A stretch of 23,893 nt of DNA from Prevotella sp. UBA2746 (lineage in GTDB: Bacteria > Bacteroidota > Bacteroidia > Bacteroidales > Bacteroidaceae), in assembly GCA_002353555.1 (NCBI GenBank), contig DEJO01000035.1, positions 1 to 23,893 on the forward strand. Reading direction: 5' to 3'. The notes under the pieces are model-generated. The model was given only the letters and a program-made list of their open reading frames with translations, was not told the DNA's origin and made no database searches. The translations under genes and the position numbers were made by a program. Positions 7,249 to 16,000 of this stretch are shown here, one piece after another (the first letter of the stretch is position 1; each line of letters starts with the position of its first letter).

Positions 7249-7256
7249 TACCTTTG
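7249..7256 (+). promoter_or_regulatory. -7 promoter element (TACCTTTG) for the GT87 gene
   Basis: A perfect TAnnTTTG lies 13 bases before the ATG at 7270. The 45 bases ending here are identical to 2498-2542. Confidence 0.6.
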
Positions 7257-7269
7257 TGCCCGATAAGAA

Positions 7270-8472
7270 ATGAAGAGCAAGAGTATGAACAAGTTTTTAG
7301 CTTTTTTCAAAAAGCCGTTTTTCAGCGACTTCCGCACGTTGTTTGGGCTGTGGCTGCTGCTGCCCGTCGTGGCATGGATTGTGAAGCTGCACCATTGCAA
7401 CAACTACTTCATCTATCGCGGCTCGTTCTGGAACGCGGCACGAGGGTGGAACATCTATATGCTGAACCCGGCAGAGTATGAGGATTGCCACCACTACGGT
7501 CCGTTTTTCTCGCTGCTCTTCGCTCCCTTTGCCGTCGGTCCCTACTGGGTAGGCCTGTTGTTATGGGGCATTGCGTTGTCAATGTTCCTGTATTGGGCGA
7601 TACGCTCCTCTACGTTTACGAAGCCCCAGCAGCTGTTCATCCTCTGGTTCTGTGCCAACGAGCTGCTGAACGCCCTGTTCATGCAGCAGTTCAACATCGC
7701 CGTCGTTGCTACCATTCTGTTGGCGTTCTGCCTGATAGAGAAGGAAAAAGACTTCTGGGCAGCCTTCTTCATCATGCTGGGAGTCTTCGTCAAGTTGTAT
7801 AGCATTGTGGGCTTGGCGTTTTTCTTCTTCTCGAAGCATAAAGGTAAGTTTGTGGCTTCGCTGCTCTTCTGGGCTGTAGTGATGTTTGTGGCACCCATGC
7901 CCTTCTTCCATGGCTGGGACTATATCGTCAGCCAGTACGGAGAGTGGTATCACAGTCTGGTGACCAAGAACGGCGACAACCAGTTTGCTATCGCCCAGAA
8001 CATCTCTCTCCTGGGTATGGTCCGCAAAATCAGCGGTTGTGCAACCTATTCCGACCTGTGGATTATCGTGCCTGGTTTGCTGCTCTTTGCTGCGCCCTAT
8101 CTGCGCTTCTCCCAATGGAAGCATGTCGCCTTCCGCCAGACACTGCTGGCATCTGTGCTGATGTTTGTCATCCTGTTCAGCACGGGTTCTGAGAACAGCG
8201 GATATATCACCCCCATGATTGGCGTGGTCATCTGGTACGTGGCTGCACCCTGGCAGCGCAGCAAGTGGGATGTGGCGCTCATGGTCTACGTGATGCTCTG
8301 TTGCAGTTTTGCCCATTCCGACCTGTTCCCGCGCCCTGTCCGCGACTCGCTGATACGGCCTTACGCGCTGAAGGCATTGCCTGTCACCATCGTATGGCTG
8401 AAACTGTGCTGGGAAATGCTGACCAAGGACTATGCTTCTCAGGAAGAAGCATCATCCTTGGCAACAAGGTAA
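7270..8472 (+). CDS. GT87 (DUF2029) polytopic membrane glycosyltransferase
   Basis: This 400-residue protein has about ten hydrophobic segments and fits the GT87/DUF2029 family. These GT-C fold mannosyltransferase-like enzymes use polyprenyl-phosphate sugars on the outer face of the inner membrane. Typical features are YRGSFWNAARGWNIYML near residues 54-70, then HYGPFFSLLFAPFAV with a first-loop location, and a chain of membrane helices with short loops. A Met at 7285 (MNKFLAFF) is an alternative start. The divergent GtrB-like gene is a plausible donor supplier. The acceptor is unknown. Confidence 0.8.
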   Translation: MKSKSMNKFLAFFKKPFFSDFRTLFGLWLLLPVVAWIVKLHHCNNYFIYRGSFWNAARGWNIYMLNPAEYEDCHHYGPFFSLLFAPFAVGPYWVGLLLWGIALSMFLYWAIRSSTFTKPQQLFILWFCANELLNALFMQQFNIAVVATILLAFCLIEKEKDFWAAFFIMLGVFVKLYSIVGLAFFFFSKHKGKFVASLLFWAVVMFVAPMPFFHGWDYIVSQYGEWYHSLVTKNGDNQFAIAQNISLLGMVRKISGCATYSDLWIIVPGLLLFAAPYLRFSQWKHVAFRQTLLASVLMFVILFSTGSENSGYITPMIGVVIWYVAAPWQRSKWDVALMVYVMLCCSFAHSDLFPRPVRDSLIRPYALKALPVTIVWLKLCWEMLTKDYASQEEASSLATR

Positions 8473-8568
8473 GTTGTTTGTGCGGCGAAACGCAACAATC
8501 AACTTACAATTTTAAGATTTGTCAGTCGTTTCCTATGTTTTGTGAACCATAGTTTCCGTTGCTATGCG

Positions 8569-8576
8569 TAAATTTG
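8569..8576 (+). promoter_or_regulatory. -7 promoter element (TAAATTTG) for the secreted repeat protein
   Basis: A perfect TAnnTTTG lies about 75 bases before the ATG at 8651. It excludes the in-frame ATG at 8564 as the start codon, because that ATG is upstream of the expected transcript start. Confidence 0.6.
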
Positions 8577-8650
8577 CAAAAACAACCTCCCTACAAGAGA
8601 GGCGAGAGTTGAAACATCATATCATTATTAACCAAAAACCTAAATCGATT

Positions 8651-8968
8651 ATGAAAAAGATCCTTATCGTAGCTCTGTTGGCTATTGTTGCTGTATCAGC
8701 ACATGCACGCAAGAGCACTGACCTGGCTCCGTTGCCGGTCAGCCCGGATGCTTCGCTTACGATGGAAGCGCAGCCGCGTAGGTATTATCGTCATGCACCG
8801 CCACCACGGCATTACCGTCATCACCCGCCGCGCAGGTATTACCGCCACGGACCACCACCGCCACCGCGCTATTACCGCCATCATCCGCCGCGCAGGTACT
8901 ACCGCCACGGACCTCCACCACGCCGTTACTACCGAGATGCTCCCCCGCGACGCTACCGTCGCTATTAG
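8651..8968 (+). CDS. Secreted His/Pro/Arg/Tyr-rich repeat protein
   Basis: The protein has 105 residues. A clear Sec signal peptide (MKKILIVALLAIVAVSAHA, then RK) is followed by a short linker and a low-complexity tail from about residue 42. The tail is built from units such as RRYYRHGPPP and RHYRHHPP, ending RRYRRY. It has no Cys and is extremely basic. Tails of this kind occur in small exported Bacteroidota proteins of unknown role. Metal or heme binding by the His/Tyr clusters, or binding to polyanionic surfaces, is only a guess. The longer frame from 8564 is rejected because a promoter element overlaps it. Confidence 0.7.
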   Translation: MKKILIVALLAIVAVSAHARKSTDLAPLPVSPDASLTMEAQPRRYYRHAPPPRHYRHHPPRRYYRHGPPPPPRYYRHHPPRRYYRHGPPPRRYYRDAPPRRYRRY

Positions 8969-8976
8969 AAAAATAC

Positions 8977-9008
8977 GTGAAAGCCAGCCTCTCAGGGCTG
9001 GCTTTCAC
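8977..9008. terminator. Hairpin between convergent genes
   Basis: A perfect 13-bp inverted repeat (8977-8989 with 8996-9008) has a 6-base loop. It lies 8 bases after the stop codon of the repeat protein and covers the last codons and stop of the lpxH-like gene on the other strand. It is probably a bidirectional terminator. No clear T-run follows on the plus strand. Confidence 0.6.
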
Positions 9009-9750
9009 CTTCTATGTAGTTCTCCATGTATAGGTTTTCTCCGTCGAAGACGGCGTAGGTGAACTGCCGTATCCAGTCGCCCAGGATGAGCATGCGTACC
9101 TTCTTGCTCAGCATGAGGTCGAGCTCGATGTGGCGGTGCCCGTACAGGTAGTAGTCAATGTCCGGATGCAGTTTCATGTATTCCTTTGTGTACCTGACCA
9201 GGAACTCCTTGTCTTCGCCCATGTATGGCGGTTCTTTTCCGTCGGGGCGCTTCAGTCGCGAGTGTTTCGCCCAGTTTAGTCCAAACCACATACCCCACCA
9301 GGGGTGTACGAAGTTCAGCAGGCGCTGGCATACCTTGTTGTGGAACATGCCGCGCAGGAACTTAAACTTCGGGTCGGGGTCGCCGAGTCCGTCGCCGTGG
9401 GCAAGATAGAACACCTTGTCGTGCAGCTCTATGGTCTGCGGCTTGCGGTGCAGGATGACTCCGCACTCCTCCTCCAGGTAACCGTAAGTCCACAGGTCGT
9501 GGTTGCCGGTGAAGTAGTGTACCTCCACGCCCATGTCGGTCAGCTCCGAGATCTTACCGAGGAAGCGGGTATAACCTTTCGGTACCACGTATCGGTATTC
9601 GTTCCAGAAGTCAAACATGTCGCCGAGCAGGTACACGGCTTCCGCCTTCTCCTTGATGTTGTCCAGAAAGCGTACCAGCCTGCGTTCCTGCATCCTTCTG
9701 TGCGGAATGGCAAGCGACCCAAGGTGTGCGTCAGCAAGAAAGTATATCAT
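8992..9750 (-). CDS. lpxH: UDP-2,3-diacylglucosamine diphosphatase (LpxH-type)
   Basis: This calcineurin-like metallophosphoesterase of 252 residues would cleave UDP-2,3-diacylglucosamine to lipid X, the fourth step of lipid A synthesis, at the inner face of the inner membrane. All metal-binding motifs are visible: D7-A-H9, G-D44-MFDFW, G-N83-H84-D85, H118 in AHGDG, and G-H205-R-H207. WW and FGLNWAKHS (about 151-164) lie in the cap region. The Bacteroidota LpxH group is divergent from the Enterobacterial one but keeps this order. It lies 10 bases from the end of the radC-like gene on the same strand, and heptamer repeats occupy the gap. Another UDP-diacylglucosamine hydrolase-like role is possible. 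Confidence 0.85.
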   Translation of the reverse strand: MIYFLADAHLGSLAIPHRRMQERRLVRFLDNIKEKAEAVYLLGDMFDFWNEYRYVVPKGYTRFLGKISELTDMGVEVHYFTGNHDLWTYGYLEEECGVILHRKPQTIELHDKVFYLAHGDGLGDPDPKFKFLRGMFHNKVCQRLLNFVHPWWGMWFGLNWAKHSRLKRPDGKEPPYMGEDKEFLVRYTKEYMKLHPDIDYYLYGHRHIELDLMLSKKVRMLILGDWIRQFTYAVFDGENLYMENYIEGESQP

Positions 9751-9778
9751 AATTCACAATTCATAATTCACAATTAAC
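9751..9778. repeat. Heptamer repeat array (AATTCAC type)
   Basis: Four period-7 units (AATTCAC, AATTCAT, AATTCAC, AATTAAC) lie between lpxH and radC. They include the last codons and the stop of the altered radC frame, next to the palindromic element at 9784. Confidence 0.7.
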
Positions 9779-10390
9779 CATTTCTCCTCCCCTCCCCAGG
9801 GAGGGTTGCGTCAGTCGGTCGTCGTCGGCACAGGGCCGGATGTTGCCGGAAGGGTGGTTGTGGCAAAGAGCGATAATGGTGGCATGATGGAGGAGTGCTT
9901 CTCTCATGATGACGCGCACATCGACAGCTGTTTCCGTGATGCCGCCGTGCGACAGCCGTTCCTCTTTCAGCAGTTTATAGTTCTGGTTCATCAACAGAAT
10001 CCATGCCTCCTCTGTATCGAGGTCCTGCATGCGTGGGTGCATATAGTTGTAGATGGCTGTTGCCGATCCGAGGTCAGGACGTTCTGCTGCCTTTTCCCTT
10101 GCCCGTCGCTTGCCCAGTTCGCATGCAGCAAGGATGGTGATGGCTTTTGCCTCTCCGATGCCGTTGAATGCACATAGTTCGTTAATGCTCATCTTCCCTA
10201 GCGTGTTCAGGTTGTTGTCGCATTCGTTCAAGACGCGTTTCATCAGTTCTACAGCCGTTTCTTTCGTACTGCCTGAACCGATGAGGATAGCCAGCAACTC
10301 TGCATTCGACAAAGCATCAGCTCCTAACCGCATGAGTTTCTCGCGCGGCCGGTCTTCCTCAGCCCATTCGTTGATGTTGAGTTTTTCCAT
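9761..10390 (-). CDS. radC: RadC family JAB/MPN protein with replaced C-terminus
   Basis: The N-terminal helix-hairpin-helix part (NINEWAEEDRPREKLM, then NGIGEAKAITILAACELGKRRA) and the MPN domain are typical of RadC (UPF0758). The zinc-binding JAMM residues are H177-N-H179 and an Asp near 190. The function of RadC in the cell is unresolved; older claims of a direct repair role are doubtful. After DDRLTQ the conserved tail of roughly 30-35 residues is absent. It is replaced by PSLGRGGEMVNCEL, which is encoded by the palindromic element and a heptamer array. The protein is therefore shorter than usual (209 residues) and may be impaired. The start is taken at MEKLNIN; a Met two codons earlier (10396) is possible. 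Confidence 0.85.
   Translation of the reverse strand: MEKLNINEWAEEDRPREKLMRLGADALSNAELLAILIGSGSTKETAVELMKRVLNECDNNLNTLGKMSINELCAFNGIGEAKAITILAACELGKRRAREKAAERPDLGSATAIYNYMHPRMQDLDTEEAWILLMNQNYKLLKEERLSHGGITETAVDVRVIMREALLHHATIIALCHNHPSGNIRPCADDDRLTQPSLGRGGEMVNCEL
9784..9805. repeat. Palindromic element at the radC 3' end
   Basis: On the minus strand this reads CCCTCCCTGGGGAGGGG plus flank, the same hairpin as in doublet A and the GT11 copy with one arm base lost. It marks the exact point where RadC homology ends. Confidence 0.8.
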
Positions 10391-10422
10391 GTACATTTGT
10401 TACCTTTATCTTATGCTTCGTG

Positions 10423-10430
10423 CAAAAATA
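10423..10430 (-). promoter_or_regulatory. -7 promoter element (TATTTTTG) for the radC-lpxH operon
   Basis: The minus strand reads TATTTTTG, a perfect TAnnTTTG, about 33 bases before the radC start. A TTTG at 10457-10454 on the same strand is a possible -33 element, though the spacing of 23 bases is long. Confidence 0.5.
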
Positions 10431-10534
10431 CAAAGAAATGTTGAATCAAGAAACAAACCGTTTGAAAATTAAAAAAATATCCACCCAAAGTTGATAATTT
10501 CTCTCAAGGATAGTGGTGGTTTCCCGAAAATGTG

Positions 10535-10542
10535 TAAATTTG
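10535..10542 (+). promoter_or_regulatory. -7 promoter element (TAAATTTG) for the HTCS gene
   Basis: A perfect TAnnTTTG lies 26 bases before the GTG start of the regulator gene. No convincing -33 element was found. Confidence 0.55.
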
Positions 10543-10567
10543 TGGCGTGAAATATAAATTTTACTGA

Positions 10568-12730
10568 GTGAAAAGATTGGGCATATACCTGACGATATTG
10601 TTGACGGTATTCCTGAATAGTTGCCAACAAACACAGAAACGTTATGTGATTGGCGTTTCGCAGTGTAGTGAGGATATCTGGCGCCATAAGCTGAATTACG
10701 AGTTACAGTTGGGTTCCTACTACTATGAGGATGTAGAACTGCGGCTGGCTTCTGCCGACGACAACGATGAGCGTCAGGTGCAACAGATCAATCAGTTTGT
10801 TGATGAAGGTATTGACCTGCTGATTGTTGCGCCCAACCAGATTGCCACGATCACCCCTGCCATTGACCGTGCTTACGACAAGGGTATTCCCGTGATAGTG
10901 TTCGACCGTAAAACCAGTTCCCGTAAATATACCGCTTTTATCGGTGCCGACAACTACGAGATGGGCAACGTCATGGGAAAGTTTATAGCCACTCGTCTGC
11001 ATGGCAAGGGTACTGTATTGGAGGTGATGGGTTTGAAAGGTTCATCGCCCGCTATTGACCGCCATCGCGGTTTTGCAGATGCGCTGAAGGAGTATCCACA
11101 GATACATGTTGTGGCATCGCTTCAAGGCGACTGGACTGAAAAAAGTGCTGTTGAGGCCATCAAGAACTATCGTGGCGACTTGTCGCAGGTAGATTTCGTC
11201 TTCGGTCAGAACGACCGTATGGCAGTAGGTGCTTCCAAGGTGCTGTCAGAGAAATACCCTTCCTCCTCGATACTCTATTGTGGTATTGATGGTTTGCCGG
11301 GCAAAGGCAATGGTGTCGAGTGTGTGAGAGATTCTATCCTGGAGGCGTCCTATATTTATCCCACTCGCGGCGACGAGGTGTTGCAACTTGCAATGAATAT
11401 CCTGGAGGGGAAGCCATACAAGAAAGAAAACTTGCTGATGGCAGCGATGGTGACGCGCGACAATGCCCACGTTGTGCTGATGCAGAGCGAAGAAGCCGTC
11501 AGACAGGCCAAGTATCTGGACCGTTTGCACGACAAGATAGACGAAACCCTCCAAGTGCTGGGCACTCAGAAAGTTTACGTGATATCCCTGATCGTAGTCA
11601 TCGTGCTGTTGGCTGTTACCTTCATCTTGCTATACCTTTATTTCTTGCAACGTTCGCGTATCCGTGAAGAGCGTGAGCAGATGGCTCGTTCTCAACTTGA
11701 TTTCTACACGAAAGCCAGTCACCAGTTGCGTACTCCTCTGACCCTTATAAGCGGGCCGGTGGAAAAACTGAAGAACTTACTCGACACACAATCTTCTTCC
11801 GAGGCGTCAACCCTTATCCATATCGTTGACCGGAACACGCAAGAACTGGAGAAGCTCGTCAACGATATTCTGCAGGGAGGCGAGCAGGACGACCAGCTGC
11901 CGATGGTTGACGAGATATCGGATGTAGAGACCATCGCATCACTACCTTCAGAAGACGATAGCGGAGAACCAGTAAGTATTCTGATTGTCGATGACAATGA
12001 CGATATACGCACCTACCTGCGTACCATTCTGCAAGAGCGCTATCAGGTAGAAGAGGCGGCTGACGGTCAATTAGGTTTAGAAAAAGCCCGCCAGACTGTG
12101 CCTGATTTGATTATCTCAGATGTGATGATGCCAGTGATGAACGGTCTGGAGTTCTGTCAGAAGGTGAAGACAGAAGTCACCACCAGTCATATACCCGTCA
12201 TACTGTTGACGGCGCGTGCCCTCTATCAGCATCAGATAGAAGGCTACCGTCACGGTGCCGATGCCTATATCACGAAACCCTTTCAGTCGTCGTTGCTTTT
12301 GGCGCGTATCGATAACCTGTTGCGTAACCGTCATCTGTTACGCAATATCTGGTCGAGTCAGAATATAGAACAGAAAGATCATCGTGCAACACCACAGCAA
12401 GACAGTCGTGAAAATGCGTTTATTGAGAAATTCAGAATGGTGGTAGAAGCGAAGATGGCGGACAGCGACTTAGGTGTGGAGGAAATCGCGTCGGACATGA
12501 ATCTGAGTCGTGTGCAACTCTATCGCAAGGTCAAGGCGTTGACAGGATCCTCACCCGTTGAACTGATGCGCAAGGCGCGTTTGTCGAAAGCCTACAGGTT
12601 GTTGCTCAGTGGTGACAAGAGTATTTCGGAAGTGGCCTATGAGGTAGGTTTCTCTGCCCCTTCTTATTTCACAAAATGTTTCAAGGATGAATTTGGCGTG
12701 TTGCCAGGTGACGTGCGGTCGCGTATGTAA
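10568..12730 (+). CDS. Hybrid two-component regulator with periplasmic sugar-binding domain, lacking HATPase
   Basis: This is a 720-residue regulator of the fructan locus. The order is: an N-terminal lipoprotein-like signal with Cys19 (FLNSC); a ribose/fructose-type periplasmic binding domain (about 25-310); a membrane helix (336-360); a HisKA helix pair with H385 in ASHQLRTPLT; a receiver (469-590) with D518 in ISDVMMP; and an AraC-type DNA-binding domain (617-720). Between the HisKA end (about 435) and the receiver there is only a short acidic linker, so the HATPase with its N and G boxes is absent. The binding domain resembles that of Bacteroides thetaiotaomicron BT1754, which senses fructose. 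A stop codon directly precedes the GTG start, so no longer N-terminus is possible in this frame. It is the likely activator of the susC operon. Confidence 0.9.
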   Translation: MKRLGIYLTILLTVFLNSCQQTQKRYVIGVSQCSEDIWRHKLNYELQLGSYYYEDVELRLASADDNDERQVQQINQFVDEGIDLLIVAPNQIATITPAIDRAYDKGIPVIVFDRKTSSRKYTAFIGADNYEMGNVMGKFIATRLHGKGTVLEVMGLKGSSPAIDRHRGFADALKEYPQIHVVASLQGDWTEKSAVEAIKNYRGDLSQVDFVFGQNDRMAVGASKVLSEKYPSSSILYCGIDGLPGKGNGVECVRDSILEASYIYPTRGDEVLQLAMNILEGKPYKKENLLMAAMVTRDNAHVVLMQSEEAVRQAKYLDRLHDKIDETLQVLGTQKVYVISLIVVIVLLAVTFILLYLYFLQRSRIREEREQMARSQLDFYTKASHQLRTPLTLISGPVEKLKNLLDTQSSSEASTLIHIVDRNTQELEKLVNDILQGGEQDDQLPMVDEISDVETIASLPSEDDSGEPVSILIVDDNDDIRTYLRTILQERYQVEEAADGQLGLEKARQTVPDLIISDVMMPVMNGLEFCQKVKTEVTTSHIPVILLTARALYQHQIEGYRHGADAYITKPFQSSLLLARIDNLLRNRHLLRNIWSSQNIEQKDHRATPQQDSRENAFIEKFRMVVEAKMADSDLGVEEIASDMNLSRVQLYRKVKALTGSSPVELMRKARLSKAYRLLLSGDKSISEVAYEVGFSAPSYFTKCFKDEFGVLPGDVRSRM

Positions 12731-12864
12731 AAAAAAGAAAAATGTTATCCTGAAGACAGAAACAGGGTCAAACCTAAATACCAAAACTAACTAACCATTT
12801 ATATCTAAGAAAACTAAAACTATTGTTTATCTGTTGCAAAGGTATTCCTTTGTTGACACAAAAA

Positions 12865-12941
12865 GTATAAATAATCGTTCGTTTGCTGAGAAAAATGTTA
12901 CGTTGAAACAAATTTTCGGTCAGACGAACGATTATTTATAC
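12865..12941 (+). promoter_or_regulatory. Perfect 18-bp inverted repeat upstream of susC: probable regulator binding site
   Basis: The half-sites GTATAAATAATCGTTCGT (12865-12882) and its exact reverse complement (12924-12941) are separated by 41 bases. The distal end of the second half-site is 21 bases from the -7-like element at 12962, so it overlaps the -33 region where an activator would touch RNA polymerase. It lies between the regulator gene and susC, making the HTCS the natural binder. Confidence 0.6.
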
Positions 12942-12961
12942 ATCTCCTTTTTATAAATATA

Positions 12962-12969
12962 GACTTTTG
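12962..12969 (+). promoter_or_regulatory. -7-like promoter element for susC
   Basis: GACTTTTG matches TAnnTTTG at all but the first base. It lies about 45 bases before the susC ATG. A weak element fits an activator-dependent promoter. Confidence 0.45.
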
Positions 12970-13014
12970 CAGCAGATTTTTTTAAACAATAGTAATAACT
13001 AAAAACACCTTTGC

Positions 13015-16000
13015 ATGAAACACATGAAACAATTGCTGATGAGCCTTGTGCTCATGATGACGGCGCTGACAGCCAGCGCACAGCAAGAAGTGAGCGGTAA
13101 CGTGGTTGATAAGACCGGCGAACCCATCATTGGTGCCACTGTGATGGAGAAGGGTACGTCGAACGGTGTAATCACCGATCTCGACGGAAATTTCAAAATC
13201 AACGTGGAACTTGGTAAGACCCTCGTCGTTACCTACATCGGTTGCCAGGATTTAGAGGTAGCCGCCGCTCCAAACCTGAAACTGACCTTGAAAGAAGAGG
13301 CCAGCGAATTGAACGAAGTGGTGGTCACAGGTTATCAGGTACAGCGCAAGGTTGACCTGACAGGATCTGTAAGCGTTGTTGAGACCAAGGACTTCAAGAC
13401 GAGCAACACCGACCCAATGGCATCGCTGCAGGGTAAGGTACCCGGCATGACCATCAGGAGCAACGGTTCACCCTCTGGCGAGGCCGATGTGCACATCCGT
13501 GGTATCGGCAGTATGGGCGGTTCGAGCACCGCACCTCTCTATATTGTAGATGGCATGCCTTACAGCGGCTCGCTCAACAATCTGAACGCTAACGACATCG
13601 AGACCATGCAGGTGTTGAAGGATGCCGCCTCTGCCTCTATCTACGGAAGCCGTGCTGCCAATGGTGTGATTGTTATCACTACCAAGAAAGGTAAGAAGGG
13701 CGACAAGATCAACATCGACTTCAATGCATCGGTATCTATGTCGTGGATGACTCAGAAGATGAAGCTTTTGAATGGTCAGCAGTATGCCACTGCTCTTGTT
13801 CAGGCAGCCCTGAACGATGGCAAGAACCCCTATGACTATGCCCAGAACTACGGTCTGTCGCTGACAGCCAATGGTGGTACACCCATTTCTGTGTATAATC
13901 CTGCTACAGGTACAATGGAGTCCTATACGGTAGGCGGTTACTACAATGGTTTTATGAATGCCAAGCAGACCATGTCGTACAGCGATACCGACTGGGTAGA
14001 TGAAATCGGACGTACCGGTATCACCCAAAATTACGACATTGCTTTCTCTAAGGCCAGCGAAAAGACTACACAGCTCTTCTCCTTCGGCTACAAGAAGGCC
14101 CTGGGTGTTCTGAAATATACCGACTTCGAGAACTTCTCAGCCCGTATCAATAGCAGCTACAAGCTCAATAGCATCGTCCGTGTCGGTGAGAATGCACAGT
14201 TCTCTTATTCAAACAGTGTGGATTGTGCGCCTTTGGAGAATGCCCTCAAGATGGCTCCAACATTGCCTGTTTATGAAATCGATGGCGAGACCTTCTCTGG
14301 GCCTGTAGGTGGTATGAGCGACCGTCAGAACCCGATGCGCGAGCTTTATCACAACAAGGACAACCGTCTGAAAAAGTGGCGTATCTTTGCCAATGCATAC
14401 GTTGACATCACACCTCTGAAGGGCATGCTCTTCCGTTCAAACTTCGGTATCGACTACACGAACGGCTATATCCGCTCGTTGCAACACACTTTCGATTCGG
14501 ATGTCGTGAAGAACAGCACAAGTGCCAGCACGATGTCTCAGAACCACAGCACCAAATGGACGTGGTCGAACACCCTGCAGTATAACTTTGATATTGCGGA
14601 TAGTCACAACATGAACATCCTGGCAGGTATTGAGCATCATCGTGACTACGGCATCGACTTCTCTGCCCGCCGCGAGGACTATCCGCTTGAGACCTTAGAC
14701 TATATGTGGCCAGGTGCAGGTACAGGCATCCAGACCATCACGGGTGGTGGCGACTCCTACAAGCTGATGTCTTACTTCGGCAAGATTGACTACAACTGGA
14801 ACGACCAGCTGCTGGCTTCTGTTACCATGCGTTACGATGGTTCCAGCCGTTTCGGTAAGAACAACCAGTATGGTTTCTTCCCCTCGGCATCTCTCGGTTA
14901 TCGTCTCTCCAAGCACATCAAGGCCGACTGGCTTCATGATTGGAAGGTTCGCGTCAGCTATGGTGTAACCGGTAATCAGGGAATGAATTCGAACAATGCT
15001 CACTACGGACTCTACATGGCCAACTACGGTTCAGACCGTGAGAACTCCACGGCATACGATGTCAACCTCCAAGGTTCAGGCACACTGCCCTCTGGTTACT
15101 TCAAGAGTCAGTCGGCCAACGAGGATTTGAAGTGGGAACAGTCGTCACAGTGGGACTTCGGTACCGACTTCTCGCTCTTCGGCGGTGATTTGTATGGATC
15201 TTACGATCTGTTCTTCAAGAAGACTAAGGATATGCTCGTACAGCCTGCCTTCCTCGGAGCCATCGGTTTTGGTGGTCAGACGTGGATCAACGGTCCTACA
15301 CTGAAGAACTGGGGTATGGAGATGAATCTGGGTTATCGCCATACTACGGCTTATGGACTGTCTTACAACATCACAGGCAATGTGGACTTCTTCCGCTCAA
15401 AGGTGACCTACCTCCCAGAGAATTCCAAGAACTCATACGAGCACAACGACTACCACAACTTGGCTCAGGACGAGAAACCATATGGTTCGCTTATTGGTTA
15501 CGTGGTTGATGGTCTGTATCAGAGTCGTGAGGATGTGCTTGCTCATGGTCAGGCCGGTGCCCGCGTCGGCGGTCTGAAGTATGCCGACATCAATGGTGAC
15601 GGTAAGATCAATGAGGCCGACCGCACATGGATCTACAATCCCGTGCCCAATTTCTCATATGGTATCAATGTCTATCTGGCTTACAAGAACTTCGACTTCA
15701 CAATGTTCTGGCAGGGTGTGGCTGGTGTCGATGTCATCAATAACCAGAAATACCAGACAGACTTCTGGAGCATTACCGATGCCGGCAGTAACAAGGGCGA
15801 ACGTCTGATTGATGCCTGGACACCTGCTAACAGTGGTTCAACGATTCCTGCTCTGACCACCTCAAATGGTGCCGACGAAGGCCGTATGTCTTCCTATTTC
15901 GTGGAAAACGGTTCTTACGCCAAGATGCGTACCCTGCAGTTGGGCTATAAGTTCCCCGCTCAACTGGCGAAAAAGCTGTTGCTCTCAAGTGTCCGCGTCT

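Noticed and set aside
7227..7481. A plus-strand frame beginning in the heptamer array
   Set aside because: It starts upstream of the promoter element and overlaps the GT87 gene in another frame without any family resemblance.
8564..8650. N-terminal extension of the secreted repeat protein
   Set aside because: The ATG at 8564 lies upstream of a perfect -7 promoter element; starting at 8651 gives a perfect signal peptide.
12883..12923. Riboswitch or attenuator in the susC leader formed by the 18-bp inverted repeat
   Set aside because: The repeat lies upstream of the -7-like element, so it is probably not transcribed with susC and more likely works as DNA.
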